Shown here: positions 45,970 through 55,507 of the stretch, piece by piece
Layout of the letters: the number at the start of each line of letters is the position of its first letter
How positions within the stretch are numbered: the stretch's first letter is position 1
From: Rhizobium sp. BG4
GTDB taxonomy: Bacteria; Pseudomonadota; Alphaproteobacteria; Rhizobiales; Rhizobiaceae
Assembly: GCF_016864575.1 (NCBI RefSeq)
Contig: NZ_CP044125.1
Span: 186,001 to 250,000 of the forward strand
Length of the DNA stretch: 64,000 bases
Reading direction: 5' to 3'
Position numbers and translations under genes: made by a program
Notes under the pieces: model-generated
Seen by the model: only the letters and a program-made list of their open reading frames with translations
What the model was told of the DNA's origin: nothing
Databases searched by the model: none

Positions 45970-47286
45970 TCAGCGCGGATTGCGCTCTCTCCTGAGCTTC
46001 GACCACCATTCCAGCCGCTTGCGGATTTCCCGCTCGAAACCGCGCTCCGGCGGATCGTAGAAGGTCTTGCGGCCCATCTTCTCCGGGAAGTAATCCTGGC
46101 CTGAAAAGGCATCGGGCTCGTCGTGATCATAACGATAGCCCTCGTTATAGCCTTCATCCTTCATCAGCTTGGTCGGTGCATTGAGGATGTGCTTCGGCGG
46201 CAGCAGCGAGCCATTCTGCTTGGCCGCCATGATCGCCGCCTTGAAGGCCGTATAGACGGCATTGGATTTCGGCGCCGTCGCCAGATAGACGCAGGCCTGC
46301 GCCAGCGCCAGCTCGCCTTCCGGTGAGCCGAGATAGTCGTAAGCGTCCTTGGCGGCGTTGCAGATGACGAGCGCCTGCGGATCGGCAAGGCCGATATCCT
46401 CGACGGCCATCCGCACCAGACGGCGGCCGAGATAGAGCGGGTCTTCTCCGGCATCGAACATGCGCGCCAGATAGTAAAGCGCCGCATCCGGATCCGAACC
46501 GCGGACCGATTTGTGAAGCGCCGAAATCAGATTGTAGTGGCCGTCCTGCGCCTTGTCATAGACGGGCGCCCGGCGCTGAACGATGCGCATCAGGCCTTCG
46601 GTATCGAAGACCTCGCTTGGGCGCGCGGCGCGCCAGACCTCTTCGGCGAGCGTCAGGACGGCGCGGCCATCGCCATCGGCCATGCGCAGCAGGCTGGCGC
46701 GGGCGTCCTCCGTCAGCGGCAGCGGCTTCTGCTCGACCTCCTCGGCGCGCTTCAGCAATTCGCTGAGGCTTTCCTCGTCATGTGACTTGAAGGTCAGTAC
46801 GCGGGCGCGTGACAGAAGAGCGGCGTTGAGCTCGAAGGACGGGTTCTCGGTGGTAGCGCCGACGAGGATGACGGTGCCGTCCTCCATCACCGGCAGGAAG
46901 CTATCCTGCTGGGCGCGGTTGAAGCGATGGATCTCGTCGACGAAGAGCAGCGTCTGGCGGCCATCCATGCGGCGCAGCCGGGCGGCCTCGAACACCTTCT
47001 TCAGATCGGCGACACCGGAGAAGATCGCCGAGATCTGCTCGAAGGCGAGGCCTGCCTCGCCCGAAAGCAGGCGCGCCACCGTCGTCTTGCCGGTTCCGGG
47101 CGGTCCCCAGAAGATCATCGAACCAAGCGATCCGCTCTCGATCATCCGCCGGAGAACGCCGTCCTCGCCGGTCAGGTGGCCCTGCCCCGCGACTTCAGAC
47201 AGCGTCTGCGGCCTCAACCGATCGGCAAGAGGCCGCCGGCTGGCGACCTCATCTGGAATGCGCGGTGCGAAGAGATCATCACTCAT
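45970..47286 (-). CDS. rarA: Replication-associated recombination protein RarA (MgsA)
   Basis: 438 aa AAA+ ATPase. Walker A G-P-P-G-T-G-K-T (about residue 59), Walker B L-L-F-V-D-E-I-H-R, C-terminal helical MgsA domain with K-Q-N-G-S. It acts at stalled forks in recombination repair. Its ATG overlaps the stop of degQ by 4 bp (ATGA), so the two are translationally coupled. Confidence 0.95.
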   Translation of the reverse strand: MSDDLFAPRIPDEVASRRPLADRLRPQTLSEVAGQGHLTGEDGVLRRMIESGSLGSMIFWGPPGTGKTTVARLLSGEAGLAFEQISAIFSGVADLKKVFEAARLRRMDGRQTLLFVDEIHRFNRAQQDSFLPVMEDGTVILVGATTENPSFELNAALLSRARVLTFKSHDEESLSELLKRAEEVEQKPLPLTEDARASLLRMADGDGRAVLTLAEEVWRAARPSEVFDTEGLMRIVQRRAPVYDKAQDGHYNLISALHKSVRGSDPDAALYYLARMFDAGEDPLYLGRRLVRMAVEDIGLADPQALVICNAAKDAYDYLGSPEGELALAQACVYLATAPKSNAVYTAFKAAIMAAKQNGSLLPPKHILNAPTKLMKDEGYNEGYRYDHDEPDAFSGQDYFPEKMGRKTFYDPPERGFEREIRKRLEWWSKLRRERNPR

Positions 47287-48686
47287 CGGAAGAACTGCCT
47301 GATCCTCTGGCCGTCACGCTCGATTTCGACGCGCCAGAGACCTGCATCGTCGGATGCGATCTGCGACAGCTGCTCGGTGGTCTGCACCGGCGTGCCATTG
47401 ATGGCGACGATGATATCCTTCGGCTCGAAGCCGAGACGGGCGGCCGGAGAGTCATCCTTGACCTCGGCGACGACGACGCCGGTCGATTCCGTCGGCATGC
47501 GCAGCTCGTCGGCAACGCGCGGCGAGAGGTTTTCGACGACGGTGCCGGTGAAGGGCGTGCGGCCGCCGATGGTGCGCTGGTCGCGCGGCGAGGTTTCGGG
47601 GGCGCGATCGAGCTTCAGCGCAACCTGCTGTTCGCCGCCATTCTCGACCACGCCCAGCTTGACCGTATTGCCGAGGCCGGCCGTCGTCAGACGATAGAGG
47701 AGCGCATCCGGATGCTCGACCGGGATGCCGTTGACCGAGGTGACGATCTCGCCGGCCTTCAGGCCAGCCTTCTGCGCCGGGCTACCGTCGGCCACCTTGA
47801 CGATCAGTGCGCCGCGGGCCTTGTCGAGGCCGAGCGCTTCGGCGACTTCCGAGGTCACGGCGTCGAAGGTGGCGCCGACATAGGGCCGCTCGAAGGACTT
47901 CACGCCGGCATCGGCCGAGGTGAGGAAGACCTTCACCAGATTGGCAGGGATCGCAAAGCCGATACCGTTCGAGCCGCCGCCGCGGGAGAAGATCGCCGTA
48001 TTGATGCCGATCAGCTCGCCCTTCATGTTCATCAGCGCGCCGCCCGAATTGCCGGGATTGATCGAGGCATCGGTCTGGATGAAGAAGCCGAACTCGTTTT
48101 TGACGACCTGATTGCGGGCGAGCGCGGAAACGATGCCCGAGGTCACCGTCTGGCCGACGCCGAAGGGGTTACCGATGGCGAGTACGAGATCGCCGACCTC
48201 GACGGCATCCGAATTGCCGATCGGCAGCGTCGGGAAATTGGCCTTGGTATCGATCTTCAGCACTGCGAGATCGAGGCGATCGTCACGCAGCACGACCTTG
48301 CAGGGAAACTCGCGGCCATCGGAGAGCGCCACCTTGATATCGTCGGCGCCTTCGATGACGTGGTTGTTGGTGACCACGGTGCCGTTCGCCTCGACAATGA
48401 CGCCCGAGCCGAGCGACGACTGCTTCTCCGACCGGTTCGGCATCTGCTGGCCGAAGAACTGCTCGAAGAAGGGATCGCCGGCAAAGGGCGACTGCCGCTG
48501 CACGGTCTTTTCGGCATAGACGTTCACAACCGCGCCCGAGGTCTGCTTGACCAGCGGGGCGAAGGACAGCTGCATTTGCATCTGGCTCTGCGGTACGGTT
48601 TTCGCGTCCTCGGCATGCGCGCCGAGCGGCAGGAGAACCGCGAGCGCAAAAAGCGGGACAAACGAACGTTTCAACAGGCCTTGCAT
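47283..48686 (-). CDS. degQ: Periplasmic Do-family serine endopeptidase (DegP/DegQ)
   Basis: 467 aa. Signal peptide (M-Q-G-L-L-K-R-S-F-V-P-L ... A-H-A). Trypsin-like domain with His in T-N-N-H-V-I-E, Asp in R-L-D-L-A-V-L-K and Ser in G-N-S-G-G-A-L, followed by two PDZ domains. It degrades or refolds damaged envelope proteins. Rhizobial order degQ-rarA, ATGA-coupled. Confidence 0.95.
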   Translation of the reverse strand: MQGLLKRSFVPLFALAVLLPLGAHAEDAKTVPQSQMQMQLSFAPLVKQTSGAVVNVYAEKTVQRQSPFAGDPFFEQFFGQQMPNRSEKQSSLGSGVIVEANGTVVTNNHVIEGADDIKVALSDGREFPCKVVLRDDRLDLAVLKIDTKANFPTLPIGNSDAVEVGDLVLAIGNPFGVGQTVTSGIVSALARNQVVKNEFGFFIQTDASINPGNSGGALMNMKGELIGINTAIFSRGGGSNGIGFAIPANLVKVFLTSADAGVKSFERPYVGATFDAVTSEVAEALGLDKARGALIVKVADGSPAQKAGLKAGEIVTSVNGIPVEHPDALLYRLTTAGLGNTVKLGVVENGGEQQVALKLDRAPETSPRDQRTIGGRTPFTGTVVENLSPRVADELRMPTESTGVVVAEVKDDSPAARLGFEPKDIIVAINGTPVQTTEQLSQIASDDAGLWRVEIERDGQRIRQFFR

Positions 48687-48821
48687 TGGAATCCCTTCTG
48701 AAATGCTTCCGGATCAGTGTTGTAGCGCCGGACGCTAGAAAGGAAAGAGGGCGGAAGCATGGAAGCTTCCGCCCGCCTGATGATGCTTCCGGCCTGCGAG
48801 TTTGATTCAGCAAAGCCGGAT

Positions 48822-48896
48822 ATGGAATTGATCGGCAAGGCAAAAGACCTCACCTGGTCACCGCAGCGTGACATCCACCTCGCAGAGAGACCCTAG
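48822..48896 (+). pseudogene. Remnant copy of the DUF1232 gene 5' end
   Basis: ATG 48822 begins M-E-L-I-G-K-A-K, identical to the start of the DUF1232 protein at 50298, then diverges and stops at 48894-48896 (24 aa). The homology continues upstream: bases 48792-48872 match 50267-50347. So a truncated duplicate flanks the GGDEF gene on its 3' side. Confidence 0.6.
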
Positions 48897-50143
48897 AAGG
48901 CAACCTCGAGGTTCTGGCGGTCCTGGGCGATGACCCGGCAGGTGGTCTCGAAGCCCTCGCCCTTGATCGCCAGAATGAATTCCGGCGGGATCCCGGCCGA
49001 GTTCGAAACCGAGAGGCCGGCGCTATCGGCGCCGAGCGACTTGATGGTGCAGTCGATGGTCGAGCGGCGGTCGTTGAACAGGATAGAGCCTGCCTTCAGG
49101 ACGCGGCGGCGGGCGCCTGCCGAACCTTCGGACCGGATGGAGTTCCACGATACGCAGCGATCGCGCCCGCTGTTCTTGGCGTGGTACATCGCGGCATCGG
49201 CCTGGGCGAGCAGCGTTTCGATATCCTTGGTGATGATCGACATCGAGGAGATGCCGAAGCTCGCGGTTACCGTCAGCGCGCCAAAGTCGCCCTGGATCGG
49301 CTGGGCCGAGATCGCCGCGCGCATCTTTTCGGCCACGGCTGCGGCACCCTCGCGGTCGATATGCGGCAGCACGATGCAGAATTCCTCGCCGCCGAGGCGA
49401 CCGAACAGATCGCCGGCCCTGAGATTGGCCTTGCAGGTCGCGGCTACCGCACGCAGCACCTGATCACCCGCGGCATGGCCATGGGTATCGTTGACGCTCT
49501 TGAAGCGGTCGATATCCAGCACGATGGTGGAGAGATTGTGCTGATGGCGGATCGCCAGCGAAATCAGCTGGTCGGCTTCCTGCTTGAAGGCGCGCCGGGT
49601 CAAGGCTTCCGTCAGGCTGTCGGTCGCCGCTGATTGCAGCAGTTCGATACGGTCCATCGCCGCACCCGCGAGCTCTTCCAAGATAGCGAGGTCGCGGGCG
49701 CCGAAGGATCGCGGCCGGCGATCGATGGCGCAGACCGTTCCGATGATATGCCCCGCCTTGGTCGTCAGCGGCACGCCGGCATAGAAGCGGATATGGCTGT
49801 CGCCGGTGACTGCCGGATGCTGCGCGAAGCGTGGATCCTTGGTGGCATCCTGGACGATGACGGGCTCTTCGTAATCGACGACATAGCGGCAGAACGTATC
49901 TTCCCGCGGCACTTCATCGGCAGTGAGGCCAGAGCAGGCCTGATACCATTGCCGATGCGCATCGATGAGCGAGACGAGGCCGATATCGATCGCGAAGATC
50001 TGCTTGATCAGCCGGACGATGCGATCGAAGCCCTCGTCTCTTGGCGCGTCGAGAAGATCGAGCTGCTCCAACGCGGCCAGACGCTCCATTTCCCGCTTCC
50101 GTGCGTCTGCGGAAGACTTACCGAATGCACGTGCAACGACCAT
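48893..50143 (-). CDS. GAF-GGDEF protein with C-terminal PilZ-like domain (diguanylate cyclase)
   Basis: 416 aa. GAF domain about residues 30-160, GGDEF domain about 170-330 (R-L-G-G-E-E-F active; I-site R-A-G-D five residues before), C-terminal PilZ-like region from about 345 (R-R-R-V-L-K-A-G ... T-I-D-C-T-I-K-S-L-G-A-D-S-A-G-L). Soluble. ATG 50143 is supported by GGAG 9 bases upstream; a longer frame (to 50353) is not supported. Flanked by an 80-bp duplication of the DUF1232 gene start. Confidence 0.9.
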   Translation of the reverse strand: MVVARAFGKSSADARKREMERLAALEQLDLLDAPRDEGFDRIVRLIKQIFAIDIGLVSLIDAHRQWYQACSGLTADEVPREDTFCRYVVDYEEPVIVQDATKDPRFAQHPAVTGDSHIRFYAGVPLTTKAGHIIGTVCAIDRRPRSFGARDLAILEELAGAAMDRIELLQSAATDSLTEALTRRAFKQEADQLISLAIRHQHNLSTIVLDIDRFKSVNDTHGHAAGDQVLRAVAATCKANLRAGDLFGRLGGEEFCIVLPHIDREGAAAVAEKMRAAISAQPIQGDFGALTVTASFGISSMSIITKDIETLLAQADAAMYHAKNSGRDRCVSWNSIRSEGSAGARRRVLKAGSILFNDRRSTIDCTIKSLGADSAGLSVSNSAGIPPEFILAIKGEGFETTCRVIAQDRQNLEVAF

Positions 50144-50297
50144 TGCCGCATTGCTCCTCAACCGACCGATATAGCGATGCATCCCATATATTGGTGAACA
50201 AATCGGATATATTGCATTTAGCGAATCCTTCATATTCCGATCGAGGCATGGCTGAAGGCGACGGCCGACCTGCGATCTTGATTCAGGAAATGCGCAT

Positions 50298-50669
50298 ATG
50301 GAATTGATCGGAAAGGCAAAAGCCTGGGCGAAGTCACTGAAGCGTGACGTCACGGCGCTGTGGCTCGCGGCCCGCGATCCCAGGGTGCCATGGTATGCGA
50401 AAGCGGTCGCCGCGGCCGTCGCCGCCTATGCACTGTCGCCCGTCGACCTCATTCCGGACTTCATCCCGGTGCTCGGCTATCTCGACGATCTGATCATCGT
50501 ACCGCTCGGCATCATGCTGGCGATCAGGCTCATCCCGCAGCCTGTGATGGCGGAGCTGCGCCAGCAGGCTGCAGAGCGCGCGGGGCGGCCTGTCAGCCGG
50601 GCCGGATTGATTTTCATCCTTGCCGTATGGGCCTGCTGCATCATCTTTCTGGTCCGGGCGTTCCTATAA
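50298..50669 (+). CDS. YkvA family (DUF1232) membrane protein
   Basis: 123 aa. The core W-Y-A-K-A-V-A-A-A-V-A-A-Y-A-L-S-P-V-D-L-I-P-D-F-I is the DUF1232 signature, with L-G-Y-L-D-D-L; a further C-terminal hydrophobic helix. Function unknown. The start region is repeated at 48822. Confidence 0.88.
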   Translation: MELIGKAKAWAKSLKRDVTALWLAARDPRVPWYAKAVAAAVAAYALSPVDLIPDFIPVLGYLDDLIIVPLGIMLAIRLIPQPVMAELRQQAAERAGRPVSRAGLIFILAVWACCIIFLVRAFL

Positions 50670-50700
50670 GCGCCTGCCAGGAAACAGGATCATAGCCCGC

Positions 50701-51045
50701 ATGAAAGCAGCCATCGCCGCCCTCGCCTTCTCGACCGTCTCATTGCTCGCCCCCCTCGCACATGCCGCGAGCTTCGACTGCGATGCCAAGGAGCTGAAGC
50801 CCGACGAAAAGGCGATCTGCGACAACCGGGCACTCAACGACGCCGACGTGAAGATGGTCACCACCTTCGACCTGCTCTCCGGCCTGCTCGCCATGGGCAC
50901 GCGCGGCACCCTGCAGGACGAACAGACGGCCTGGCTTAAGAAACGACAGGATTGCCAGGCGGACGCCGCCTGCATCAAGGCGGCCTATGACGAGCGGATG
51001 AAGCAGCTCGACGAGACGTATAAGAATATCAATCGGCCGCTTTAG
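50701..51045 (+). CDS. Lysozyme-inhibitor LprI-like periplasmic protein
   Basis: 114 aa. Signal peptide M-K-A-A-I-A-A-L-A-F ... A-H-A|A-S. Mature part has F-D-C, A-I-C, Q-D-C and A-A-C cysteines and E-x(n)-W-L-K-K-R of the LprI-N domain. Probably protects against lysozyme-like inhibitors (family inference). Begins 31 bp after the DUF1232 stop. Confidence 0.8.
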   Translation: MKAAIAALAFSTVSLLAPLAHAASFDCDAKELKPDEKAICDNRALNDADVKMVTTFDLLSGLLAMGTRGTLQDEQTAWLKKRQDCQADAACIKAAYDERMKQLDETYKNINRPL

Positions 51046-51048
51046 CGT

Positions 51049-51387
51049 TTAGCCGCCAAGTTGAGCTCGGATTGCCGATATCACCACCGCAAGCGCGGCA
51101 TCCGGTAGCCGTCCGATCCGGTCGATCTGCGATGTCTCGACGGTGGCGATCTTCGCCGGTCGAACGACCGAAGGCGCCGGCAGGCCTGCCGTCTGATGAT
51201 CAGAGATCGCAACATCTCCGAGCCATGGCCGATTTTCGGCCGAGGTTATCATGACGGCCCAGACGAGAGCATCATTCTCGCCGAGCGAACCGGCGGAAAC
51301 AACGAGCGCCGGACGCCGCTGGCGCGTATCGCGATCGGTATAGGGAAAGGGCACCCGTATGATGTCACCCTGCTCAAAGGTCGGCAT
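51049..51387 (-). CDS. PemK/MazF family endoribonuclease toxin
   Basis: 112 aa. F-E-Q-G-D-I-I-R-V-P-F-P-Y-T-D ... R-R-P-A-L-V-V-S matches the MazF fold (substrate strand G-D-x-x-x-V-x-F-P plus RPALV). Cleaves RNA when unrestrained. It overlaps the antitoxin gene upstream by 14 bp, the usual TA arrangement, and lies between LprI and ilvD. Confidence 0.9.
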   Translation of the reverse strand: MPTFEQGDIIRVPFPYTDRDTRQRRPALVVSAGSLGENDALVWAVMITSAENRPWLGDVAISDHQTAGLPAPSVVRPAKIATVETSQIDRIGRLPDAALAVVISAIRAQLGG

Positions 51388-51595
51388 AGGCTTTCCGATC
51401 GGCTTCGCTATCCCATTCCGAGAAGGTCGCAAAAGGATCGTCGGACATCGGTTCGGCAGCCCGCGATATCACCACGCGATTGTCAGCCTCCAGCGTATAG
51501 ACGATGGAATCCCCTTCCTTCAGGTGCAACGCGGAGCGCACGGCCTGCGGGATCGTCGTTTGAGCCTTGCTGGTCATCTTGCTTGTGATCATCAT
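51374..51595 (-). CDS. AbrB/MazE-type antitoxin
   Basis: 73 aa. N-terminal swapped-hairpin: K-M-T-S-K-A-Q-T-T-I-P-Q-A-V-R-S-A-L-H-L-K-E-G-D is the SpoVT-AbrB signature; the acidic C-terminal tail (D-P-F-A-T-F-S-E-W-D-S-E) would bind the toxin. ATG pair 51595/51592 after GAGGTG. First gene of the TA operon and presumed autorepressor. Confidence 0.88.
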   Translation of the reverse strand: MMITSKMTSKAQTTIPQAVRSALHLKEGDSIVYTLEADNRVVISRAAEPMSDDPFATFSEWDSEADRKAYADL

Positions 51596-51679
51596 TCACC
51601 TCGGAATGGAATGTAAGGAAATTCCTTACCGATGACAACGGCGGATAAGCAAACCGTGCCGAGACCCGGAACCTCTGAA

Positions 51680-51716
51680 AACGAAAAGACCCGCTGCCGA
51701 TGAGACAGCGGGTCTT
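51680..51716 (-). terminator. Rho-independent terminator of ilvD
   Basis: AGACCCGCTG (51687-51696) / CAGCGGGTCT (51706-51715), read on the minus strand as a hairpin followed by TTTTCGTTTTC, 25 bp past the ilvD stop. Confidence 0.9.
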
Positions 51717-51740
51717 CTGATCAGATCGAAGCTTTTCAGC

Positions 51741-53576
51741 TTATTCCGGCAGGATCCGGACTGCGCCGCGATCGGCACTGGTGGCGAAGGCCGCGTAGGC
51801 CTTTAGTGCCGTCGTGACGTTGCGCTTGCGGACTTCGGCCGGGCGCCAGCCCTTGGCTTCCTGTTCGGCGCGGCGTGTCGCCAATTCGGCGTCGCTGACA
51901 CGCAGGCTAATGGTGCGGTTCGGGATGTCGATGTCGATCATGTCGCCCGGCTGGACGAGGCCGATCGTGCCGCCGTTGGCGGCTTCCGGCGAAGCGTGGC
52001 CGATCGACAGGCCCGAGGTACCGCCCGAGAAGCGGCCGTCGGTGATCAGTGCGCAGGCCTTGCCGAGGCCCTTCGACTTCAGATAGCTGGTCGGATAGAG
52101 CATTTCCTGCATGCCCGGGCCGCCCTTGGGGCCTTCGTAGCGGATGACGACAACATCGCCGGCGACGACTTCGTTGCCGAGAATGGCCTTCACGGCGGCG
52201 TCCTGGCTTTCATAGACCTTGGCCGGACCCGAGAATTTCAGGATCGATTCATCGACGCCTGCGGTCTTCACGATGCAGCCGTCGAGCGCCAGATTGCCCT
52301 TCAGGACAGCGAGACCGCCATCCTTCGAGAACGGATGCTGGGCATCGCGGATGACGCCGTTTTCGCGGTCGAGATCGAGCTCGTCCCAGCGGGCGCTCTG
52401 GCTGAAGGCAACCTGTGTCGGTACGCCGCCGGGCGCTGCGCTGAAGAGCTTCAGGGCGACGGGATTGTCCGTGACCGAGATATCCCACTGCGCCAGTGCG
52501 TCGCCAAGCGTCGGCGAATGGACGGTCGGCAGGCCGGCATTGATCAGCCCGGCGCGGTTCAGCTCCCCGAGGATCGCCATGATGCCGCCTGCACGGTGGA
52601 CATCTTCCATATGGACGTCGGACTTCGCCGGTGCGACCTTCGACAGGCACGGGACACGGCGCGACAGGCGGTCGATGTCTTCCATGGTGAAGTCGATTTC
52701 GCCCTCGTGGGCGGCTGCCAGAATGTGAAGAACGGTATTAGTCGATCCACCCATGGCGATATCGAGCGCCATGGCATTTTCGAAGGCGCCCTTGCTGGCG
52801 ATGGTGCGCGGCAGTGCCGTTGCATCGTCCTGCTCGTAATAGCGCTTGGCGAGTGCCACGACGCGGCGGCCGGCCTCGAGGAAGAGTTCCTTGCGGTCGG
52901 AATGCGTGGCGAGCGTCGAGCCGTTGCCGGGCAGCGACAGGCCGAGCGCCTCGGTCAGGCAATTCATCGAGTTGGCGGTGAACATGCCGGAGCACGAGCC
53001 GCAGGTCGGACAGGCAGAGCGCTCGATAACCTTGACGTCCTCGTCGGAAACCTTGTCGTCGGCAGCCGCAACCATGGCATCGACGAGGTCGAGCGCGTGG
53101 GTCTTGCCGTTGAGCACGACCTTGCCGGCCTCCATCGGACCGCCGGAAACGAAGATCGTCGGGATATTGAGGCGCAGCGACGCCATCAGCATGCCGGGGG
53201 TGATCTTGTCGCAATTGGAGATGCAGACCATGGCGTCGGCGCAGTGAGCGTTGACCATGTATTCGACGCTGTCGGCGATCAGCTCGCGCGACGGCAGCGA
53301 ATAGAGCATGCCGTCATGGCCCATGGCGATGCCGTCGTCGACGGCGATCGTGTTGAATTCCTTGGCGACGCCGCCGGCCGCTTCGATTTCGCGGGCGACG
53401 AGCTGGCCGAGATCCTTCAGGTGGACGTGGCCGGGCACGAACTGCGTGAACGAGTTCACCACCGCAATGATCGGCTTGCCGAAATCGCTGTCCTTCATGC
53501 CCGTGGCGCGCCAAAGGCCGCGCGCACCCGCCATGTTGCGGCCGTGGGTCGTGGTTCTCGAACGATAGGCTGGCAT
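51741..53576 (-). CDS. ilvD: Dihydroxy-acid dehydratase
   Basis: 611 aa. Fe-S enzyme of branched-chain amino acid synthesis, converting dihydroxy-acids to 2-keto-acids. Cluster cysteines in [10 protein letters not shown] and [16 protein letters not shown]; catalytic D-G-R-F-S-G-G-T near the C-terminus. ATG 53576 ([10 protein letters not shown]) is the usual start. Followed by a strong terminator. Confidence 0.97.
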   Translation of the reverse strand: MPAYRSRTTTHGRNMAGARGLWRATGMKDSDFGKPIIAVVNSFTQFVPGHVHLKDLGQLVAREIEAAGGVAKEFNTIAVDDGIAMGHDGMLYSLPSRELIADSVEYMVNAHCADAMVCISNCDKITPGMLMASLRLNIPTIFVSGGPMEAGKVVLNGKTHALDLVDAMVAAADDKVSDEDVKVIERSACPTCGSCSGMFTANSMNCLTEALGLSLPGNGSTLATHSDRKELFLEAGRRVVALAKRYYEQDDATALPRTIASKGAFENAMALDIAMGGSTNTVLHILAAAHEGEIDFTMEDIDRLSRRVPCLSKVAPAKSDVHMEDVHRAGGIMAILGELNRAGLINAGLPTVHSPTLGDALAQWDISVTDNPVALKLFSAAPGGVPTQVAFSQSARWDELDLDRENGVIRDAQHPFSKDGGLAVLKGNLALDGCIVKTAGVDESILKFSGPAKVYESQDAAVKAILGNEVVAGDVVVIRYEGPKGGPGMQEMLYPTSYLKSKGLGKACALITDGRFSGGTSGLSIGHASPEAANGGTIGLVQPGDMIDIDIPNRTISLRVSDAELATRRAEQEAKGWRPAEVRKRNVTTALKAYAAFATSADRGAVRILPE

Positions 53577-53901
53577 CGGTGTCTTCCTCAAAGTGCCGGA
53601 TTTATCTGCGATATAGGGCGGCGAAGCTGTTTGCTGGCCGGCGATCGCCGTATTTTTGAATTGTCCTAATCCAATCGGCAGGGGCTGTCACTACCGGCAA
53701 GGGCAAATCCGGTACGGCGCGCGCGGCGTCCATCGGGCATATACGGAGCGGAGGAGCCTTTTGTTACAGGCTATTCCTTCACATCCGAACACAAAAAATT
53801 GGCTTTCCGTCAGGCCGGTTCAAGGCCTAGACACTAATCTGAAAACGCCGATCATGCGTTTAAAGAGATATTTGGGCCGCCCCCAGCCCAGGAGGTTTGA
53901 A
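53577..53901. other. Divergent promoter region between ilvD and msrP
   Basis: 325 bp with no gene seen. AT-richer at about 53760-53870; AGGAGGTTTGAA ends it as the msrP ribosome-binding site. No riboswitch or attenuator was recognised for ilvD. Confidence 0.5.
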
Positions 53902-54848
53902 ATGCCGACCTACCGCCCCCGAAGATCCGCTCGTCGGAGATCACGCCGCATCAGGTCTATCTGCGCCGCCGCGAATTTCTCGGCGCTGCAACGCTTGGCG
54001 CCATGGCGCTCTACGGCGCCGGAAAGGCAAGCGCTGCCGCCCTCAATGCCGTCGACAGCAAATATACCGTCGATGAGAAGACGACGCCCCTGAAGGACGT
54101 CACCACCTACAACAATTTCTACGAGTTCGGCCTCGACAAGGGTGACCCAGCAGCGCTTTCGGGCGACTTCAAGCCCCTGCCCTGGACCATCAAGGTCGAC
54201 GGCATGGTCAACAAGCCCGGCACTTTCGATCTCGATGCGCTGATGAAAGAATTCCCGGTCGAGAGCCGCACCTACCGGATGCGCTGCGTCGAGGCGTGGT
54301 CGATGGTCATCCCCTGGGATGGCTTTCCGCTCGCAGCACTGCTGAACAAGGTCGAACCGCAGGGAAGCGCCAAGTACGTCGCCTTCGAGACGGTCGTCCG
54401 CCCGGAAGAAATGCCGGGCCAGAAGGGCATCTTCCAGTCGCTGGAATGGCCCTATGTCGAGGGCCTGCGCCTCGATGAGGCCATGCATCCGCTGACGCTG
54501 CTTGCCGTCGGTCTCTACGGCCAGACGCTGCCGAACCAGAACGGCGCACCGATCCGCCTCGTCGTGCCGTGGAAGTACGGCTTCAAAGGTATCAAGTCGA
54601 TCGTCCGCATCACGCTCACCGACCAGCAGCCGAAGAACACCTGGCAGGTCACCAACGCCCAGGAATACGGCTTCTATGCCAATGTGAACCCGGCGGTCGA
54701 TCATCCGCGCTGGAGCCAGGCCACCGAACGCCGGATCGGCGAGAGCGGCTTCTTCGGCGCCAGCCGTCACCCGACGCTGCCCTTCAACGGCTATGCCGAT
54801 GACGTGGCAAGCCTCTATTCCGGCATGGATCTCAGGGCGAATTTCTGA
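53902..54848 (+). CDS. msrP: Protein-methionine-sulfoxide reductase catalytic subunit MsrP, apparent -1 frameshift near 53918
   Basis: Periplasmic molybdopterin enzyme repairing oxidised methionines (YedY). AGGAGG precedes ATG 53902. Reading M-P-T-Y-R-P, the frame shifts in the C run at 53916-53920; with one C added it continues [11 protein letters not shown] and then the Tat signal [12 protein letters not shown]. The molybdenum Cys lies in [10 protein letters not shown] near residue 130. Repaired 315 aa, normal. Its TGA overlaps msrQ's ATG (TGATG). Confidence 0.92.
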
Positions 54849-55507
54849 TGGCGGGTTTTTCGTTCAGCCTGCCGAAGCGCTGGCAGCCGGCTTCGGTCTG
54901 GGCACTCTATGCCGTCGGCCTGCTGCCGGCGGCCTGGACCTTCTATCTCGGCGCCACCGACCAGCTCGGCGCCGATCCGGTCAAGACCTTCGAGCTGTTT
55001 CTCGGCCTCTGGACCATCCGCTTTCTGATCCTGACGCTTGCCGTCTCGCCTGCCCGCGATCTGCTGGGCTGGAACTACTTGCGCTATCGCCGGGCGCTCG
55101 GCCTGCTGACCTTCTATTACGCGCTGATGCATTTCACCGTTTACATGGTGCTCGATCAGGCGATGGACCTTCCCGCCGTCGTCGACGACGTCCTGAAGCG
55201 CCCCTTCATCATGTTCGGTATGGCGGGCCTCGCCCTGCTCGTCCCGCTCGCCGTCACATCGAACAATTTTTCGATCCGCAAGATGGGCATGAAATGGATC
55301 TGGCTGCACAAGCTGATCTACATCATCGCCGCCGCCGGTGCCCTGCATTTCGCGCTGTCGACGAAGATCCTCGACCTTGAGCAATATATCTATGTCGGCC
55401 TGATCATCCTGATGATTCTCTATCGCTCGTGGCGCCCGATCGCAAAGAGCCGCAAGCGCGCGGCACAGGGGCGCCAGCGCGGGCAGGCTGCGGCGACGGT
55501 CTCCTAA
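54848..55507 (+). CDS. msrQ: Haem-binding membrane subunit MsrQ
   Basis: 219 aa ferric-reductase-like protein with five or six membrane helices. Haem histidines near A-L-M-H-F-T-V, L-H-K-L-I-Y-I and A-L-H-F-A. Passes electrons from the quinol pool to MsrP. It overlaps msrP by one base and ends 4 bp inside the convergent DUF2809 gene. Confidence 0.93.
   Translation: MAGFSFSLPKRWQPASVWALYAVGLLPAAWTFYLGATDQLGADPVKTFELFLGLWTIRFLILTLAVSPARDLLGWNYLRYRRALGLLTFYYALMHFTVYMVLDQAMDLPAVVDDVLKRPFIMFGMAGLALLVPLAVTSNNFSIRKMGMKWIWLHKLIYIIAAAGALHFALSTKILDLEQYIYVGLIILMILYRSWRPIAKSRKRAAQGRQRGQAAATVS

Noticed and set aside
49181..50197. Plus-strand frames antisense to the GGDEF gene
   Set aside because: They lack domains and overlap a well-supported minus-strand gene.
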